Assembly: GCF_900231835.1 (NCBI RefSeq)
Contig: NZ_OCTN01000003.1
Span: 1-64,000, forward strand
Reading direction: 5' to 3'
Length of the DNA stretch: 64,000 bases
Source: Pontivivens marinum
Lineage (GTDB): Bacteria > Pseudomonadota > Alphaproteobacteria > Rhodobacterales > Rhodobacteraceae
Within the stretch, counting starts at the first letter, position 1; the number at the start of each line of letters is the position of its first letter. Below the pieces are notes generated by a model, which saw only the letters and a program-made list of their open reading frames with translations, did no database searches and had not been told where the DNA came from. The translations under genes and the position numbers were made by a program. Shown piece by piece: positions 55,487-64,000 of this stretch.

Positions 55487-56890
55487 TTACGTCAGGCTGC
55501 GCGGCAGGGAATGCGCCCATTGCGTGATCGTACCCGCGCCAAGGAAGACGACCATATCGCCCGCTTGCGCCACCTCACGCACGAAATCGGGAATGCCCTT
55601 GGGCGCATCGACAACCCGCACATCGCGGTGGCCATGCGCCTTGATCCCCTCGACCAGCGAAACATGATCGGCACCTGCAATAGGGTCCTCACCCGCCGCA
55701 TAGACACTAGAGATAGCAACAACATCCGCATCGTTAAAGCAGGTGCAGAAATCGTCGAACAGGCTTTCAACACGGCTGTAGCGGTGCGGCTGGTGGATCG
55801 CGATGACGCGCCCCTTGGTCGATTTGCGCGCTGCCTTTAGCACGGCAGAAATCTCAACCGGATGGTGGCCGTAATCGTCGATGATGGTGATGCCGCCCAC
55901 CTCCGCCACATGGGTAAAGCGCCGGTTCACGCCGCCAAAACCGCTCAACCCCTTACGGATCGCCTCATCAGGAATGCGCAGGTCCAGCGCCACGGCAATC
56001 GCGGCCAGCGCGTTTTGCACATTGTGATCGCCGGGCATCGGCAGGCGCAGCCCCTCGATCCGACGCTCACCATGGCGGTGGCGCGCAATCACGTCGAAAC
56101 AGGCAACCGGCCCATCGTAAGTAAGGTTCACCGCGCAAATATCGGCCTGTAGGCTGAAACCATAGGTGATGACCCGCTTGTCCTGCACACGGCCCTTTAG
56201 CGCCTGACATTCAGGATGGTCGATGCAAATCACCGCCGCGCCATAGAACGGAATGTTGGAAACAAAACTGTCAAAGGCCGCACGGATCGCATCAAAGCTG
56301 CCGTAATGGTCCATATGCTCGGGATCGATATTGGTGATGATACCGATGGTCGCGGGCAGTTTCAGGAACGTGCCGTCGCTCTCATCCGCCTCAACCACCA
56401 TCCAGTCGCTGGCGCCCATACGCGCGTTGGACCCGTAGGCGTGGATGATCCCGCCATTGATAACGGTCGGATCAACACCGCCCGCATCCAGAATCGCAGA
56501 AACCAGCGAGGTCGTGGTCGTCTTGCCATGCGTACCGGCCACCGCCACGTTGGATTTCAGGCGCATCAGCTCGGCCAGCATTTCCGCACGGCGCACAATA
56601 GGCAGGCCTCGCTTGCGCGCACCGTCCAGTTCGGGATTGCCCTTTTTAATGGCGGTGGAGATGACGACCACCTCCGCATTGGCGAGGTTATCCTCGGACT
56701 GCCCGATAAAGGTCGTGGCCCCCTTGGCCCGCAACCGCTCCAGAATCGGGCCGTCCTTCAGGTCGGATCCCTGCACCTTGTACCCGTGGTTCAGCATCAC
56801 CTCGGCAATGCCCGACATGCCAATACCGCCAAGTCCGACGAAGTGGATCGAGCCGATATCCTGCGGCAATCGTGTGGGGCGTTCGCTCAT
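55487..56890 (-). CDS. murC: UDP-N-acetylmuramate-L-alanine ligase
   Basis: 467 residues. The N-terminal [18 protein letters not shown] binds [22 protein letters not shown] is the ATP loop, [11 protein letters not shown] and [10 protein letters not shown] are the Mur ligase blocks. It adds L-alanine to UDP-MurNAc. The start overlaps the murG stop as ATGA, with AAGGAG upstream. Confidence 0.96.
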   Translation of the reverse strand: MSERPTRLPQDIGSIHFVGLGGIGMSGIAEVMLNHGYKVQGSDLKDGPILERLRAKGATTFIGQSEDNLANAEVVVISTAIKKGNPELDGARKRGLPIVRRAEMLAELMRLKSNVAVAGTHGKTTTTSLVSAILDAGGVDPTVINGGIIHAYGSNARMGASDWMVVEADESDGTFLKLPATIGIITNIDPEHMDHYGSFDAIRAAFDSFVSNIPFYGAAVICIDHPECQALKGRVQDKRVITYGFSLQADICAVNLTYDGPVACFDVIARHRHGERRIEGLRLPMPGDHNVQNALAAIAVALDLRIPDEAIRKGLSGFGGVNRRFTHVAEVGGITIIDDYGHHPVEISAVLKAARKSTKGRVIAIHQPHRYSRVESLFDDFCTCFNDADVVAISSVYAAGEDPIAGADHVSLVEGIKAHGHRDVRVVDAPKGIPDFVREVAQAGDMVVFLGAGTITQWAHSLPRSLT

Positions 56891-57984
56891 TTCTGGGCTC
56901 CTTGGGAAAGTCGTTCAACCAGATCGGCCAGCCGCAATACCGCGTCAGGGCGCGAAACATCCCGCGCCGCCGCAGCCATTGCCGACCCATGTGCCGGATC
57001 TGATAAGATAGTGGCGATTTCGGCTGACAGACCCGCACTGTCAAGCGCGTCCTCGCGGATCATCACCGCGGCCCCCGCCTCAACCAATCCACGCGCATTT
57101 GCCGCCTGATGATCATCCGTGGCCAAGGCATAGGGGATCAGGATTGACGGGCGTCCCACCACAGCAATATCCGCGACCGAGGACGCGCCAGAACGGCTAA
57201 CCACCAGATGGCTGGCGACCAGACGTGCAGGCACATCGTCGAAAAACGGGCGCACATCCGCCGTGATCCCCGCATCGGCATAGGCCTGCGTGACAGTAGC
57301 CTCATCCTCGCCCCGCGCCTGATGCGAAACCATCAGGCGGGCGCGCAATTCATCGGGCAATGTGGCCAGAGCGGATGGCACAACACGCGACAGAATCGCG
57401 GCCCCCTGTGATCCACCAATCACCAGCACATTTAGCGGCCCGCGATCATCCAGATCGTATAGCTCACCCGCCACCTCCACCACGCTGGCACGCACCGGAT
57501 TTCCGGTATGCTCGGACGTGGCACCATCAGGCAAAACCGTCGGCTGAACTGAGCAGGCAACCATATCGACACGCGGGGCAAATAACCGGTTCACCCGCCC
57601 CGGAACGCCGTTCTGCTCGTGGATCAGGGTCGGAACCCCCAGCAGCTTGGCCGCGCTCATCGCCGGAATGGCCGGATACCCGCCAAAACCCGCAACTACC
57701 GCTGGTCTGTCGCGGCGCATCGCGCGCACCGTATCCCAAACGCCCAGCGCGATCAGGAATGGGGCCGTCAGCTTACCCACAATACCGCCCCGCGCAGGCG
57801 TCGCGGAACGCACCACATCGCGGTCCACCGCCGCCGGAAACGCACCCGCATAGCGCGCGCCGCGCTCATCCGTAGACAGCGATACGCGCCATCCCCGCGA
57901 CAACATTTCCTCGGCAAGGGCCTGTGCAGGAAACATATGCCCCCCAGTGCCCCCTGCGGCTATTACCAGCTTGCGTGACTGCAT
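56887..57984 (-). CDS. murG: Lipid II synthase, N-acetylglucosaminyltransferase MurG
   Basis: 365 residues from ATG at 57984 with GGGAGGG upstream; the frame is open seven codons earlier. [19 protein letters not shown] is the lipid I loop, [17 protein letters not shown] and [15 protein letters not shown] follow, and the C-terminal domain has [12 protein letters not shown] and [13 protein letters not shown]. It works on the inner face of the membrane. Confidence 0.96.
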   Translation of the reverse strand: MQSRKLVIAAGGTGGHMFPAQALAEEMLSRGWRVSLSTDERGARYAGAFPAAVDRDVVRSATPARGGIVGKLTAPFLIALGVWDTVRAMRRDRPAVVAGFGGYPAIPAMSAAKLLGVPTLIHEQNGVPGRVNRLFAPRVDMVACSVQPTVLPDGATSEHTGNPVRASVVEVAGELYDLDDRGPLNVLVIGGSQGAAILSRVVPSALATLPDELRARLMVSHQARGEDEATVTQAYADAGITADVRPFFDDVPARLVASHLVVSRSGASSVADIAVVGRPSILIPYALATDDHQAANARGLVEAGAAVMIREDALDSAGLSAEIATILSDPAHGSAMAAAARDVSRPDAVLRLADLVERLSQGAQK

Positions 57985-58005
57985 GACCGGCCCTCCCCAT
58001 CGCAT

Positions 58006-58034
58006 TCTTCAAATATCCCCGCCGGAGGCGGCAC
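58006..58034 (-). repeat. Rhodobacterales-type intergenic hairpin repeat
   Basis: On the minus strand the gap between ftsW and murG reads GCCGCCTCCGGCGGGGATATTTGAAG. The stem is CCGCC/GGCGG and the trailer GGGATATTTGAAG. This is very like a repeat I remember as common between genes in Rhodobacteraceae, where it probably ends or protects transcripts. Here it sits inside an otherwise continuous operon. Confidence 0.5.
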
Positions 58035-58044
58035 AACCTTGGAG

Positions 58045-59220
58045 CTAGACGTTCCGATCACGCGACAGCCCGACCAGATCACCCAGATCCTCCTGTGGAC
58101 GCCTGCGCGTTAACGCCAGTAACATGCCCAGCGTGATGCCGGCCGCCACGACCGACGATCCACCGTAACTGACAAATGGCAGGGTCATCCCCTTGGCCGG
58201 CAGCAATCTGACCGCCACGCCCATATTGATAATCGCCTGCATGCCGAACAAAGCCGCCAATCCGGTCCCGGCCAAGCGGATAAACGGATCACGCTCGCGG
58301 CTTAACCGGAACAGGGCGCGCAGGGTCACGAACAGGAACAGCCCGATGATGATCCAGACCAGCAGCAGGCCATATTCCTCGGCCGCGACGGCAATGATGA
58401 AATCGGTATGGGCATCGGGCAGACGCTCCTTTACCTGCCCCTCACCAATGCCAACGCCCAGAATGCCGCCCTCACGGATTGCAGCGGTGGCGTATCCGAT
58501 CTGCGTCGTCGGATCGATTGTCGGGTTCAAGTAGCCGTCAATGCGGCGAGCGAAGTGCTCGGAATTCTCATAGGCATAGGTTCCCGCAGCAACCACCGCC
58601 CCTGCCAAGCCGATCATCAGCAGCATCGGCGCACCGGCCACGAAATACATCAGGCCCCATGCCGCCACGATCAGGCTGGCTTGCCCGAAATCCGGCTGCA
58701 AGGCGAGGCAGCCCACCACGATAACGGCCACCGCACAGGACAGCGTTTTCCCCGGAGGTCCCCCCCGCACCATCGCGCCGGACATCAGCCATGCCGAAAA
58801 CACCACGAATACAGGTTTCAGAAATTCCGAGGGCTGAACACTCGCAAATCCCAGCGAATACCAGCGCACAGCACCCTTGCCGAAATCGGTACCCAGCACC
58901 GGCAGCAGCAGGATCGCGATGAATGCGCCGGCAAAGCCCAGCGTGGACCAACGGCGCAGCGAACGGGGGCTCATCATGGATGTGATCACCATGGCCATCA
59001 TGCCCAGAACGCCAAAAAACGCCTGCCTGATGACATAATGAAACGGAGCGAGGTCGTTCCGCTCGGCCAAGGGCGGCGACGCGGCAAAGCCCAGCAGCAG
59101 CCCGATCAGAAACAGGATCGCCACAGCGGACAGGGTCCACCTGTCCACGGTCCGCCACCACTGGGGCAGAATCGGTTCTTCCTCGGGCGCTTCTTGCGCT
59201 CCGAATACCATATCGGTCAT
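58045..59220 (-). CDS. ftsW: Peptidoglycan glycosyltransferase FtsW
   Basis: 391 residues, SEDS family, with about ten membrane helices. GAVRWYSLGFASVQPSEFLKPVFV is the conserved W-x-G...QPSE segment with the catalytic-region residues, PDFGQASLI follows, PDAHTDFI is the large-loop motif and LPFVSYGGSSVVA the C-terminal one. It polymerises septal lipid II with FtsI. It is the first gene of this run; the usual upstream murD and mraY are replaced by a divergent gene. Confidence 0.95.
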   Translation of the reverse strand: MTDMVFGAQEAPEEEPILPQWWRTVDRWTLSAVAILFLIGLLLGFAASPPLAERNDLAPFHYVIRQAFFGVLGMMAMVITSMMSPRSLRRWSTLGFAGAFIAILLLPVLGTDFGKGAVRWYSLGFASVQPSEFLKPVFVVFSAWLMSGAMVRGGPPGKTLSCAVAVIVVGCLALQPDFGQASLIVAAWGLMYFVAGAPMLLMIGLAGAVVAAGTYAYENSEHFARRIDGYLNPTIDPTTQIGYATAAIREGGILGVGIGEGQVKERLPDAHTDFIIAVAAEEYGLLLVWIIIGLFLFVTLRALFRLSRERDPFIRLAGTGLAALFGMQAIINMGVAVRLLPAKGMTLPFVSYGGSSVVAAGITLGMLLALTRRRPQEDLGDLVGLSRDRNV

Positions 59221-59362
59221 CGGCTGGCCTCACACTGCCGTATACGCTGCTCATCACGTCCGGCCTTATATTGGCTTTCGGTACGTTCATCGGCACCCTA
59301 CCCTGAAAATGCCTGCCGGACCAGATGCCTGTAGTGCAGAACGACCCATCGTAAGGACACCC

Positions 59363-59962
59363 ATGCCACGACAGAACCGTGTGACGCCGACCGGACAGAT
59401 CATCGCCGATCCCGCGCGGGGTGCATGGATGGGCAATCGGGGCGGCAAAATCCACGCAGACGGGCAATTATTGCCACGCCGCCGCTGGGCCTCACGCCGA
59501 TGGATCACCTGCGCACTACACTTCAAGGACCGCCAAAGGCAGGTCATGGGCGCAGGCTATACCGAGCTGTTCTTTCTGGATGAGGTTACAGCCCTCGCCG
59601 CAGGCCACCGCCCCTGTTTTGAATGCCGCCGCACCGATGCCATCGTCTTTGCCACCGCATTTTCCGGAACAGGCATCGCGCGTGCTGACGATATGGACGC
59701 GATTCTGCACCGCGAACGGTGCGGACCGCTCGACACGCTACAGGCCCACAGCCTACCCGACGGGTGTTTTTTCTCAAAGGATAACGCGGCGTGGCTGGTG
59801 ATAGACGGTCGTGCGCATGAATGGACGCCGTCAGGCTATCGCCAAAACAAAGCCCTGCCCGATCATCCGGTCACGGCCCTAACCCCCGCCAGCATCCGCG
59901 ACGCGCTACAGGCCGGATATGCCCCACAGGTTGATCGCAACGGAATCGGGCCACGCACCTGA
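59363..59962 (+). CDS. Conserved hypothetical protein with C-x-x-C and conserved G-H-R-P
   Basis: 199 residues from ATG at 59363 with AAGGA upstream. The N-terminal RGAWMGNRGGKIH and RRRWASRRWITC blocks and the central YTELFFLDEVTALAAGHRPCFECRR block look strongly conserved in a family I have met only as hypothetical. The C-x-x-C next to GHRP suggests a small metal site. There is no signal or membrane segment. It is divergent from ftsW with 142 bases between them, and convergent with the glutamate dehydrogenase gene. Confidence 0.75.
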   Translation: MPRQNRVTPTGQIIADPARGAWMGNRGGKIHADGQLLPRRRWASRRWITCALHFKDRQRQVMGAGYTELFFLDEVTALAAGHRPCFECRRTDAIVFATAFSGTGIARADDMDAILHRERCGPLDTLQAHSLPDGCFFSKDNAAWLVIDGRAHEWTPSGYRQNKALPDHPVTALTPASIRDALQAGYAPQVDRNGIGPRT

Positions 59963-59981
59963 ATGCGCGGCCCGTTAGATA

Positions 59982-61415
59982 TTACAGCCCCATCGAGGAA
60001 TAGCTGGCCGCGACGCGCTGAATGCTGACCAGATAGGCGGCCGTGCGCAGGTCGTTCACATCTCCACGCTCATGCCAGACGGCCTGCATCGACTGATATG
60101 CCTCACGCATCGTGTCATCCAGACCGGACCGCACCAGCTCCAGCTCACCCGCGCCGTGCAGGTACTGCTTCTTGAAGTTCTCGGACAGGACGAGGTTGTT
60201 ACCGCCCTGCGTTTGAACCTTCTCCAGCTCCTCGACCAGCAACTGGTGACGGGCTTCCTCCTGACGACGTTCCATCCGGCCAAAGCGGATATGGCTGAGG
60301 TTTTTGACCCACTCGAAATAGGAAACCGTCACACCGCCGGCGTTGGCATACATGTCGGGGATGATCACCGCGCCACGCTTGCGCAAAATCTCATCCGCGC
60401 CAGCCGTGATCGGCCCGTTTGCAGCCTCGATAATCAGCGGGGCCTTTACGCTTTCCGCGTTGGTCAGGTTGATAACCCCCTCCAGCGCCGCGGGGATCAG
60501 GATGTCGCACTCGACCTCCAGCCCCTTTGCGCCATCAGCGTTGTAATCGGCACCGGGGAAATCCTTGACGCCTCCGGTGCTGACGATGTGCTGGCGAACA
60601 GCCTCAACATCCAGACCCGTTTCAGACGAGATCGCGCCGTCACGCTCAATGATGCACGTGACGCGGCAGCCATCTTCCTCCGCAAGGAACTTTGCTGCGT
60701 GATAGCCCACATTGCCCAGACCTTGCACAACGACGCGCTTGCCCTCCAGCTTGCCCGACAGACCAGCCTTGGCGACATCCTCCTTGTAGCGGAAAAATTC
60801 GCGCAGCGCGTATTGCACGCCCCGACCGGTCGCCTCGACCCGACCGGCAATACCGCCGGCGTTCAGCGGCTTACCCGTGACACAGGCCCGTGCGTTGATG
60901 TCGGTGGTGTTCATGCGGCGATACTGATCGGCAATCCACGCCATTTCGCGTGCGCCCGTGCCCATATCAGGGGCCGGTACGTTTTGCGAAGGGTGGATCA
61001 GGTCGCGCTTGATCAACTCATAGGCAAAGCGGCGCGTGATTCGCTCCAGCTCCTCCTCGTTATAGTCACGCGGATCGATCGCCAGACCGCCCTTGGACCC
61101 ACCAAACGGGGTTTGCACCAGCGCGCATTTATAGGTCATCAGCGCGGCCAGCGCCTCAACCTCGTCCTGATTCACATTACCGGCATAGCGGATACCACCC
61201 TTAACGGGCTCCATATGCTCGGAATGCACGGCGCGATATCCGGTGAAGGTCTGGATCCCCCCCCGCAGACGCACACCGAACCGGACGGTATAGGTTGCAT
61301 TACAGACCCGGATTTTCTCCACCATGCCCGGCGGCAGCTCCATCAGCGCAACGGCGCGATTGAACATGATATCTACGGATTGACGAAAGCTAGGCTCTAG
61401 CGCGGTGTTGTTCAT
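59982..61415 (-). CDS. gdhA: Glutamate dehydrogenase (Glu/Leu/Phe/Val family)
   Basis: 477 residues from ATG at 61415, which has GGAGGAAC upstream; 25 further open codons are ignored. PVKGGIRYAGNVNQDEVEALAALMT is the substrate-binding start (KGG), FGGSKGGLAIDP holds the catalytic lysine, PAPDMGTGAREMAW follows and VVVQGLGNVGYHAAKFL is the Rossmann loop. It converts glutamate to 2-oxoglutarate and ammonia or the reverse; the cofactor is probably NAD but is not certain. The 263-base gap to tRNA-Val (61416-61678) shows no gene. Confidence 0.92.
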   Translation of the reverse strand: MNNTALEPSFRQSVDIMFNRAVALMELPPGMVEKIRVCNATYTVRFGVRLRGGIQTFTGYRAVHSEHMEPVKGGIRYAGNVNQDEVEALAALMTYKCALVQTPFGGSKGGLAIDPRDYNEEELERITRRFAYELIKRDLIHPSQNVPAPDMGTGAREMAWIADQYRRMNTTDINARACVTGKPLNAGGIAGRVEATGRGVQYALREFFRYKEDVAKAGLSGKLEGKRVVVQGLGNVGYHAAKFLAEEDGCRVTCIIERDGAISSETGLDVEAVRQHIVSTGGVKDFPGADYNADGAKGLEVECDILIPAALEGVINLTNAESVKAPLIIEAANGPITAGADEILRKRGAVIIPDMYANAGGVTVSYFEWVKNLSHIRFGRMERRQEEARHQLLVEELEKVQTQGGNNLVLSENFKKQYLHGAGELELVRSGLDDTMREAYQSMQAVWHERGDVNDLRTAAYLVSIQRVAASYSSMGL

Positions 61416-61678
61416 CGGTTTGTTCCTCCAAACCTTTTGACTTCCCCTAAGTCTGGTCACCCTAACGACCTTTGCCGTCAAAACCAGCAACGGGATTTGA
61501 TATTAGGTATCACACTCACGCGACCTATCGGGTTGGGCGCGCGCGGCACCGAATGCACAAACATTCCGCGCAGACCAACAAACATCGCGCTAGAATGCAA
61601 AGTGCGGTTGACGACCCCAGCGACTCGTGGCAATTACCGCGTCAATTCCGGCGGGGTTAACTGCCCTGACGGACGGAT

Positions 61679-61753
61679 GGGCGTATAGCTCAGCGGGAGA
61701 GCACTTCGTTGACATCGAAGGGGTCACAGGTTCAATCCCTGTTACGCCCACCA
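61679..61753 (+). tRNA. tRNA-Val(GAC)
   Basis: Cloverleaf: acceptor GGGCGTA/TACGCCC, D arm GCTC...GAGC, anticodon stem CTTCG/CGAAG around TTGACAT with anticodon GAC at 61711-61713, T arm ACAGG-TTCAATC-CCTGT, encoded CCA. It reads GUC and GUU valine codons. The 3' end is free of any integrase gene. Confidence 0.95.
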
Positions 61754-61839
61754 TCCATTCCGCCCTTGCCGATACGCGGTAGGTGGCAACTGCAACCAAG
61801 GCGTCGGGTCCGCTCGCGCCGCTGAAATTGGAGAGAGCC

Positions 61840-61965
61840 ATGAAGGTCAAGAACTCGCTTCGCTCCCTGAAGCAGCGCCACCGCGATTGCCGCGTCGTGC
61901 GCCGCAAGGGTCGGGTCTATGTTATCAACAAGACCCAGCCGCGTTTCAAGGCACGCCAGGGCTGA
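61840..61965 (+). CDS. rpmJ: 50S ribosomal protein L36, zinc-free type
   Basis: 41 residues, [17 protein letters not shown] start and RFKARQG end. Only one cysteine is left, so this is the zinc-independent (C-minus) 41-residue form usual in alphaproteobacteria. GGAGAGAG lies about 5 bases before the ATG. A terminator follows at 61993. Confidence 0.95.
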   Translation: MKVKNSLRSLKQRHRDCRVVRRKGRVYVINKTQPRFKARQG

Positions 61966-61992
61966 TTCAACCTCTGGTTGGCAGTATGTTAT

Positions 61993-62020
61993 AGGGCCGC
62001 TCCTTTTGGGAGCGGCCCTT
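61993..62020 (+). terminator. Intrinsic terminator after rpmJ
   Basis: AGGGCCGCTCC pairs with GGGAGCGGCCCT through a TTTT loop, an 11-bp GC-rich stem. The T tract is only two bases, then AACG. Confidence 0.75.
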
Positions 62021-62089
62021 AACGTATGTACAATCATCCAGCCCCATCCGCCCCGCATCGCAGCGGGGACAGATGATTCTAATTTCAGG

Positions 62090-63616
62090 TCAGTTATTCC
62101 CAGCCAGTGTCACCAATTGGCGCACGGTGGCCTGATCCACATATCCCGTCGCAGTCAGCCCGTAGTCACGCTGAAACGCTGTCAGGCCCTGACGGGTCTG
62201 CGCGTCAAAGCTGCCCGAGATATTGCCCACCTGATAGCCAAGGCCCTGTAGGCGAATCTGCACCAGCGCCCGATTGATCGGGTTCAGGTTCAACGCCTGC
62301 TCTGCTGCCTGCCCCGGAATTTCCGCAACTGGCGGCTGCGGGCGCTGCTCTGCGCGCAATTGCTCCATACGGGTGCGGGCCTGCGCGACGAACTCACTTT
62401 GCGGGAAGGTGTCGATAAAGTCCTGATAACCCGCAATCGTGTTCAATTCCTGCGCACCCTGCCATGCGGCAGCGGCCTGCGGTTGGGTGTCAGGACCTGC
62501 AACCTGTCGCAGTTCACGCCGCGCACGCTCAGCAAAGACACCGGAAGGATAGGCCTCCAGATAGCGGCGCAAACCACGCTCACGCCCATTGGCGCCTGTA
62601 GCCTCCCAAAAGGCACGATCCTCGCGCTCCGCCTCGGCCTGTACACGCTCACGCTCCGCCTCATTTGCGGTGCGCTGGTTATCCGCCTGCGCTGCCAAAA
62701 GGCCAACCTGACCCGCCGTCAGAAAACCGGAGGCGCTGAATTCCTGCGCGCTCTGCCATCCCGCGATTGCACTGCGCGATCCACGACCGAACAGGCCGTC
62801 CACGCCGCGCGTATCATATCCCAGCGCCACCAGATTCGTCTGGATCTGCCTGCGGTCATCCCGCGACAGGTTCAATGCCTGCTCACGCTGCTCTGCCGGA
62901 TTCACCTCCGGCTGCGGAGCTGGCGTTGCGACGGGCAGCGGCGCGGGGGCGACCTGCTCCTCAACCAAGACCGCATCACGCGGGGTTACGCCGAACCGGC
63001 GCACACCATCGGGCAGATCACTGCCCACCTCACGCAGGGCCATGCCCGGCTGTAACGCCTCATTCCGTACAAGGGTTGAGATCGCAGCAATCGGCCCGAC
63101 CACCGCCATCGTATCACGCGGTGCATATAGACGGCCAACGCCTGTCTCATATCCCTCACCGGTAAAACCGCCGCTCTCATCCGTACCGACAAACAGCACA
63201 CCCAGCTCCTGCGCGTCGTCCACCATCGAAAGGAACAGATCCAGGGTCGGGGCCGTCAGGCCAATCCGCACAACCGAGTCGCCATTTGTATCAACCGGCA
63301 TGAACCAGTTTTCGTTCGAGGTGGTAACAGTGTGGCCGCTCAGATGAACCACGACCCGTTCCGCGCCCTCAACCTCATCAATAAAATCACCCAGCAGTGT
63401 AAATAGCTGCGTGCGCGTCAGGTTTTCGCCCTGCGTCACGTCAAAGCCTGCCTCAGCATAGGCATCCACCAACCGGTCATGGTCGCGCCCGCTCAAATCC
63501 CCGGCATTCGCGTAATCCGAATTTCCTATGACGAGCGCAACATTCTGCGCCAGTGAGGGCGAGGCAACAGCCAACAGCGTCGCGCTGGCCAGCAGCGTTT
63601 TCAGAGTTAACTTCAT
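62090..63616 (-). CDS. Exported cysteine-free caspase-like protein with peptidoglycan-binding-like domains
   Basis: 508 residues from ATG at 63616; the signal peptide (MKLTLKTLLASATLLAVASP) and GGAGGA upstream fix the start. Residues 25-200 form a caspase-like (peptidase C14) fold: NVALVIGNSDYAN, then HLSGHT with H95 at the catalytic histidine. Where the ILDAC strand should give the cysteine, the chain reads LFVGTDESGG (141-150), and I find no cysteine anywhere. Two peptidoglycan-binding type 1-like domains follow, about 268-330 (IQTNLVALGYDTRGVDGLFG) and at the C-terminus (VQIRLQGLGYQVGNISGSF), with Sel1/TPR-like helices between them (LRRYLEAYPSGVFAERARREL). It is likely periplasmic and binds the wall or serves as a scaffold. 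Confidence 0.75.
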   Translation of the reverse strand: MKLTLKTLLASATLLAVASPSLAQNVALVIGNSDYANAGDLSGRDHDRLVDAYAEAGFDVTQGENLTRTQLFTLLGDFIDEVEGAERVVVHLSGHTVTTSNENWFMPVDTNGDSVVRIGLTAPTLDLFLSMVDDAQELGVLFVGTDESGGFTGEGYETGVGRLYAPRDTMAVVGPIAAISTLVRNEALQPGMALREVGSDLPDGVRRFGVTPRDAVLVEEQVAPAPLPVATPAPQPEVNPAEQREQALNLSRDDRRQIQTNLVALGYDTRGVDGLFGRGSRSAIAGWQSAQEFSASGFLTAGQVGLLAAQADNQRTANEAERERVQAEAEREDRAFWEATGANGRERGLRRYLEAYPSGVFAERARRELRQVAGPDTQPQAAAAWQGAQELNTIAGYQDFIDTFPQSEFVAQARTRMEQLRAEQRPQPPVAEIPGQAAEQALNLNPINRALVQIRLQGLGYQVGNISGSFDAQTRQGLTAFQRDYGLTATGYVDQATVRQLVTLAGNN

Positions 63617-63691
63617 GCGTATATCCTCCACGATATCGTCTATCTTATGAATAGAACGCATCGCAGGACATAGCGGTTTCAAATCAGTTTG

Positions 63692-64000
63692 TTAGTCCGC
63701 CGCGTTCGAATCGGTGGAATGGCGCGCCCAATCGGCGCGAACCTGTTCGCCGCAATGCAGGGCCAGCGCCTTGCGCCCCGCGAAATCCTGCGCCCTGACC
63801 GGCGGGGCAAAGCTGATGTGAACCGCGCCCCCATAGGAATGCGTCAGCAGTGCCCAGATATTCTCGCCCAGACTCATATCCCCCCACCAGCCATAGAACG
63901 CGCGGGGCAAATGCGGTGCCGGAACATAGGTCGCGGCAACCGGTTGAATCAGCGTGTCCGGCATATTGGTAAAGGCTGAAAACAGCGCCGATTTGAACGG
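63692..64000 (-). CDS. PlsC-type lysophospholipid acyltransferase, C-terminal part
   Basis: The frame is open to base 64000, so the N-terminal half with the NHxxxxD motif is outside. The visible part, IQPVAATYVPAP, then FYGWWGDMSLGENIWALL and VHISFAPPVRAQDFAGRKALA, matches the C-terminal third of 1-acyl-glycerol-3-phosphate acyltransferases, where the GDM segment and the final PP helix are typical. It would add the second acyl chain in phospholipid synthesis or act on ornithine lipids. Confidence 0.8.
   Translation of the reverse strand, partial: PFKSALFSAFTNMPDTLIQPVAATYVPAPHLPRAFYGWWGDMSLGENIWALLTHSYGGAVHISFAPPVRAQDFAGRKALALHCGEQVRADWARHSTDSNAAD

Noticed and set aside
61416-61678. A possible small gene between gdhA and tRNA-Val (open frames of 60-83 codons).
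   Set aside because: The frames overlap each other, run partly into the tRNA and have no family likeness or ribosome site.
1-64000. CRISPR arrays, rRNA genes, intact insertion sequences and prophage structural genes.
   Set aside because: No regularly spaced repeats, rRNA-like segments, complete transposase genes or phage head and tail genes were seen.

Overview
The window looks like a chromosomal segment of an alphaproteobacterium, most likely a member of the Rhodobacteraceae. The evidence is the gene order recN-bamD-lpxC-ftsZ-ftsA-ftsQ-ddl-murB-murC-murG-ftsW, a Hint-domain secreted protein, a DUF1467 protein, an RraB-like protein, the 41-residue form of ribosomal protein L36, and an intergenic hairpin repeat of a kind I recall from Rhodobacterales. 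Coding density is high. Many neighbouring genes overlap by ATGA (stop and start share four bases), which points to translationally coupled operons.

Bases 1 to about 6494 are an integrated mobilizable element that continues beyond the left edge. Reading inward from the tRNA-Gln(UUG) gene it holds: a 644-residue tyrosine recombinase next to the tRNA 3' end; a decayed IS5-family transposase; a metallophosphoesterase; a 380-base non-coding stretch rich in inverted repeats (candidate oriT); a coupled operon of MobC, a MOBP5/HEN-type relaxase and a small unknown protein; and the end of a GIY-YIG-type nuclease gene.

From 6678 the core chromosome begins: an iron-type alcohol dehydrogenase convergent with dnaE, then a sulfotransferase-like gene. 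A seven-gene purine unit follows (xdhA, xdhB, xdhC, a double ATPase, two permeases and a BMP-type binding protein). It couples nucleoside or purine uptake to xanthine oxidation and ends at a clear terminator at 21921. Next come a Hint-domain protein, a small exported ricin-like protein, ilvD with a lipoprotein gene overlapping its end, two poorly known proteins, a ligase-associated exonuclease, methylmalonyl-CoA epimerase and a DUF1467 membrane protein.

Bases 29368-44160 form a glycogen and alpha-glucan region. On the minus strand are glgP, glgB, glgC, glgA, glgX and a GH13 alpha-glucosidase. An exported DUF4394 gene on the opposite strand separates glgB from glgC. Divergent from glgP is an unusual GH13 enzyme related to glucosylglycerol hydrolases, and a perfect 12-bp palindrome lies between the two. 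An aminotransferase gene coupled to an rraB-like gene follows.

Bases 45869-59220 are the distal division and cell-wall cluster (ftsW to ftsZ) followed by lpxC, bamD and recN, all on the minus strand. The cluster stops upstream of ftsW, where murD and mraY would be expected. The right end carries a conserved hypothetical gene, a glutamate dehydrogenase, tRNA-Val(GAC), rpmJ, an exported cysteine-free caspase-like protein with two peptidoglycan-binding-like domains, and the end of a PlsC-type acyltransferase gene. I saw no CRISPR array, rRNA gene or intact insertion sequence. All calls come from reading the sequence; no database search was run.
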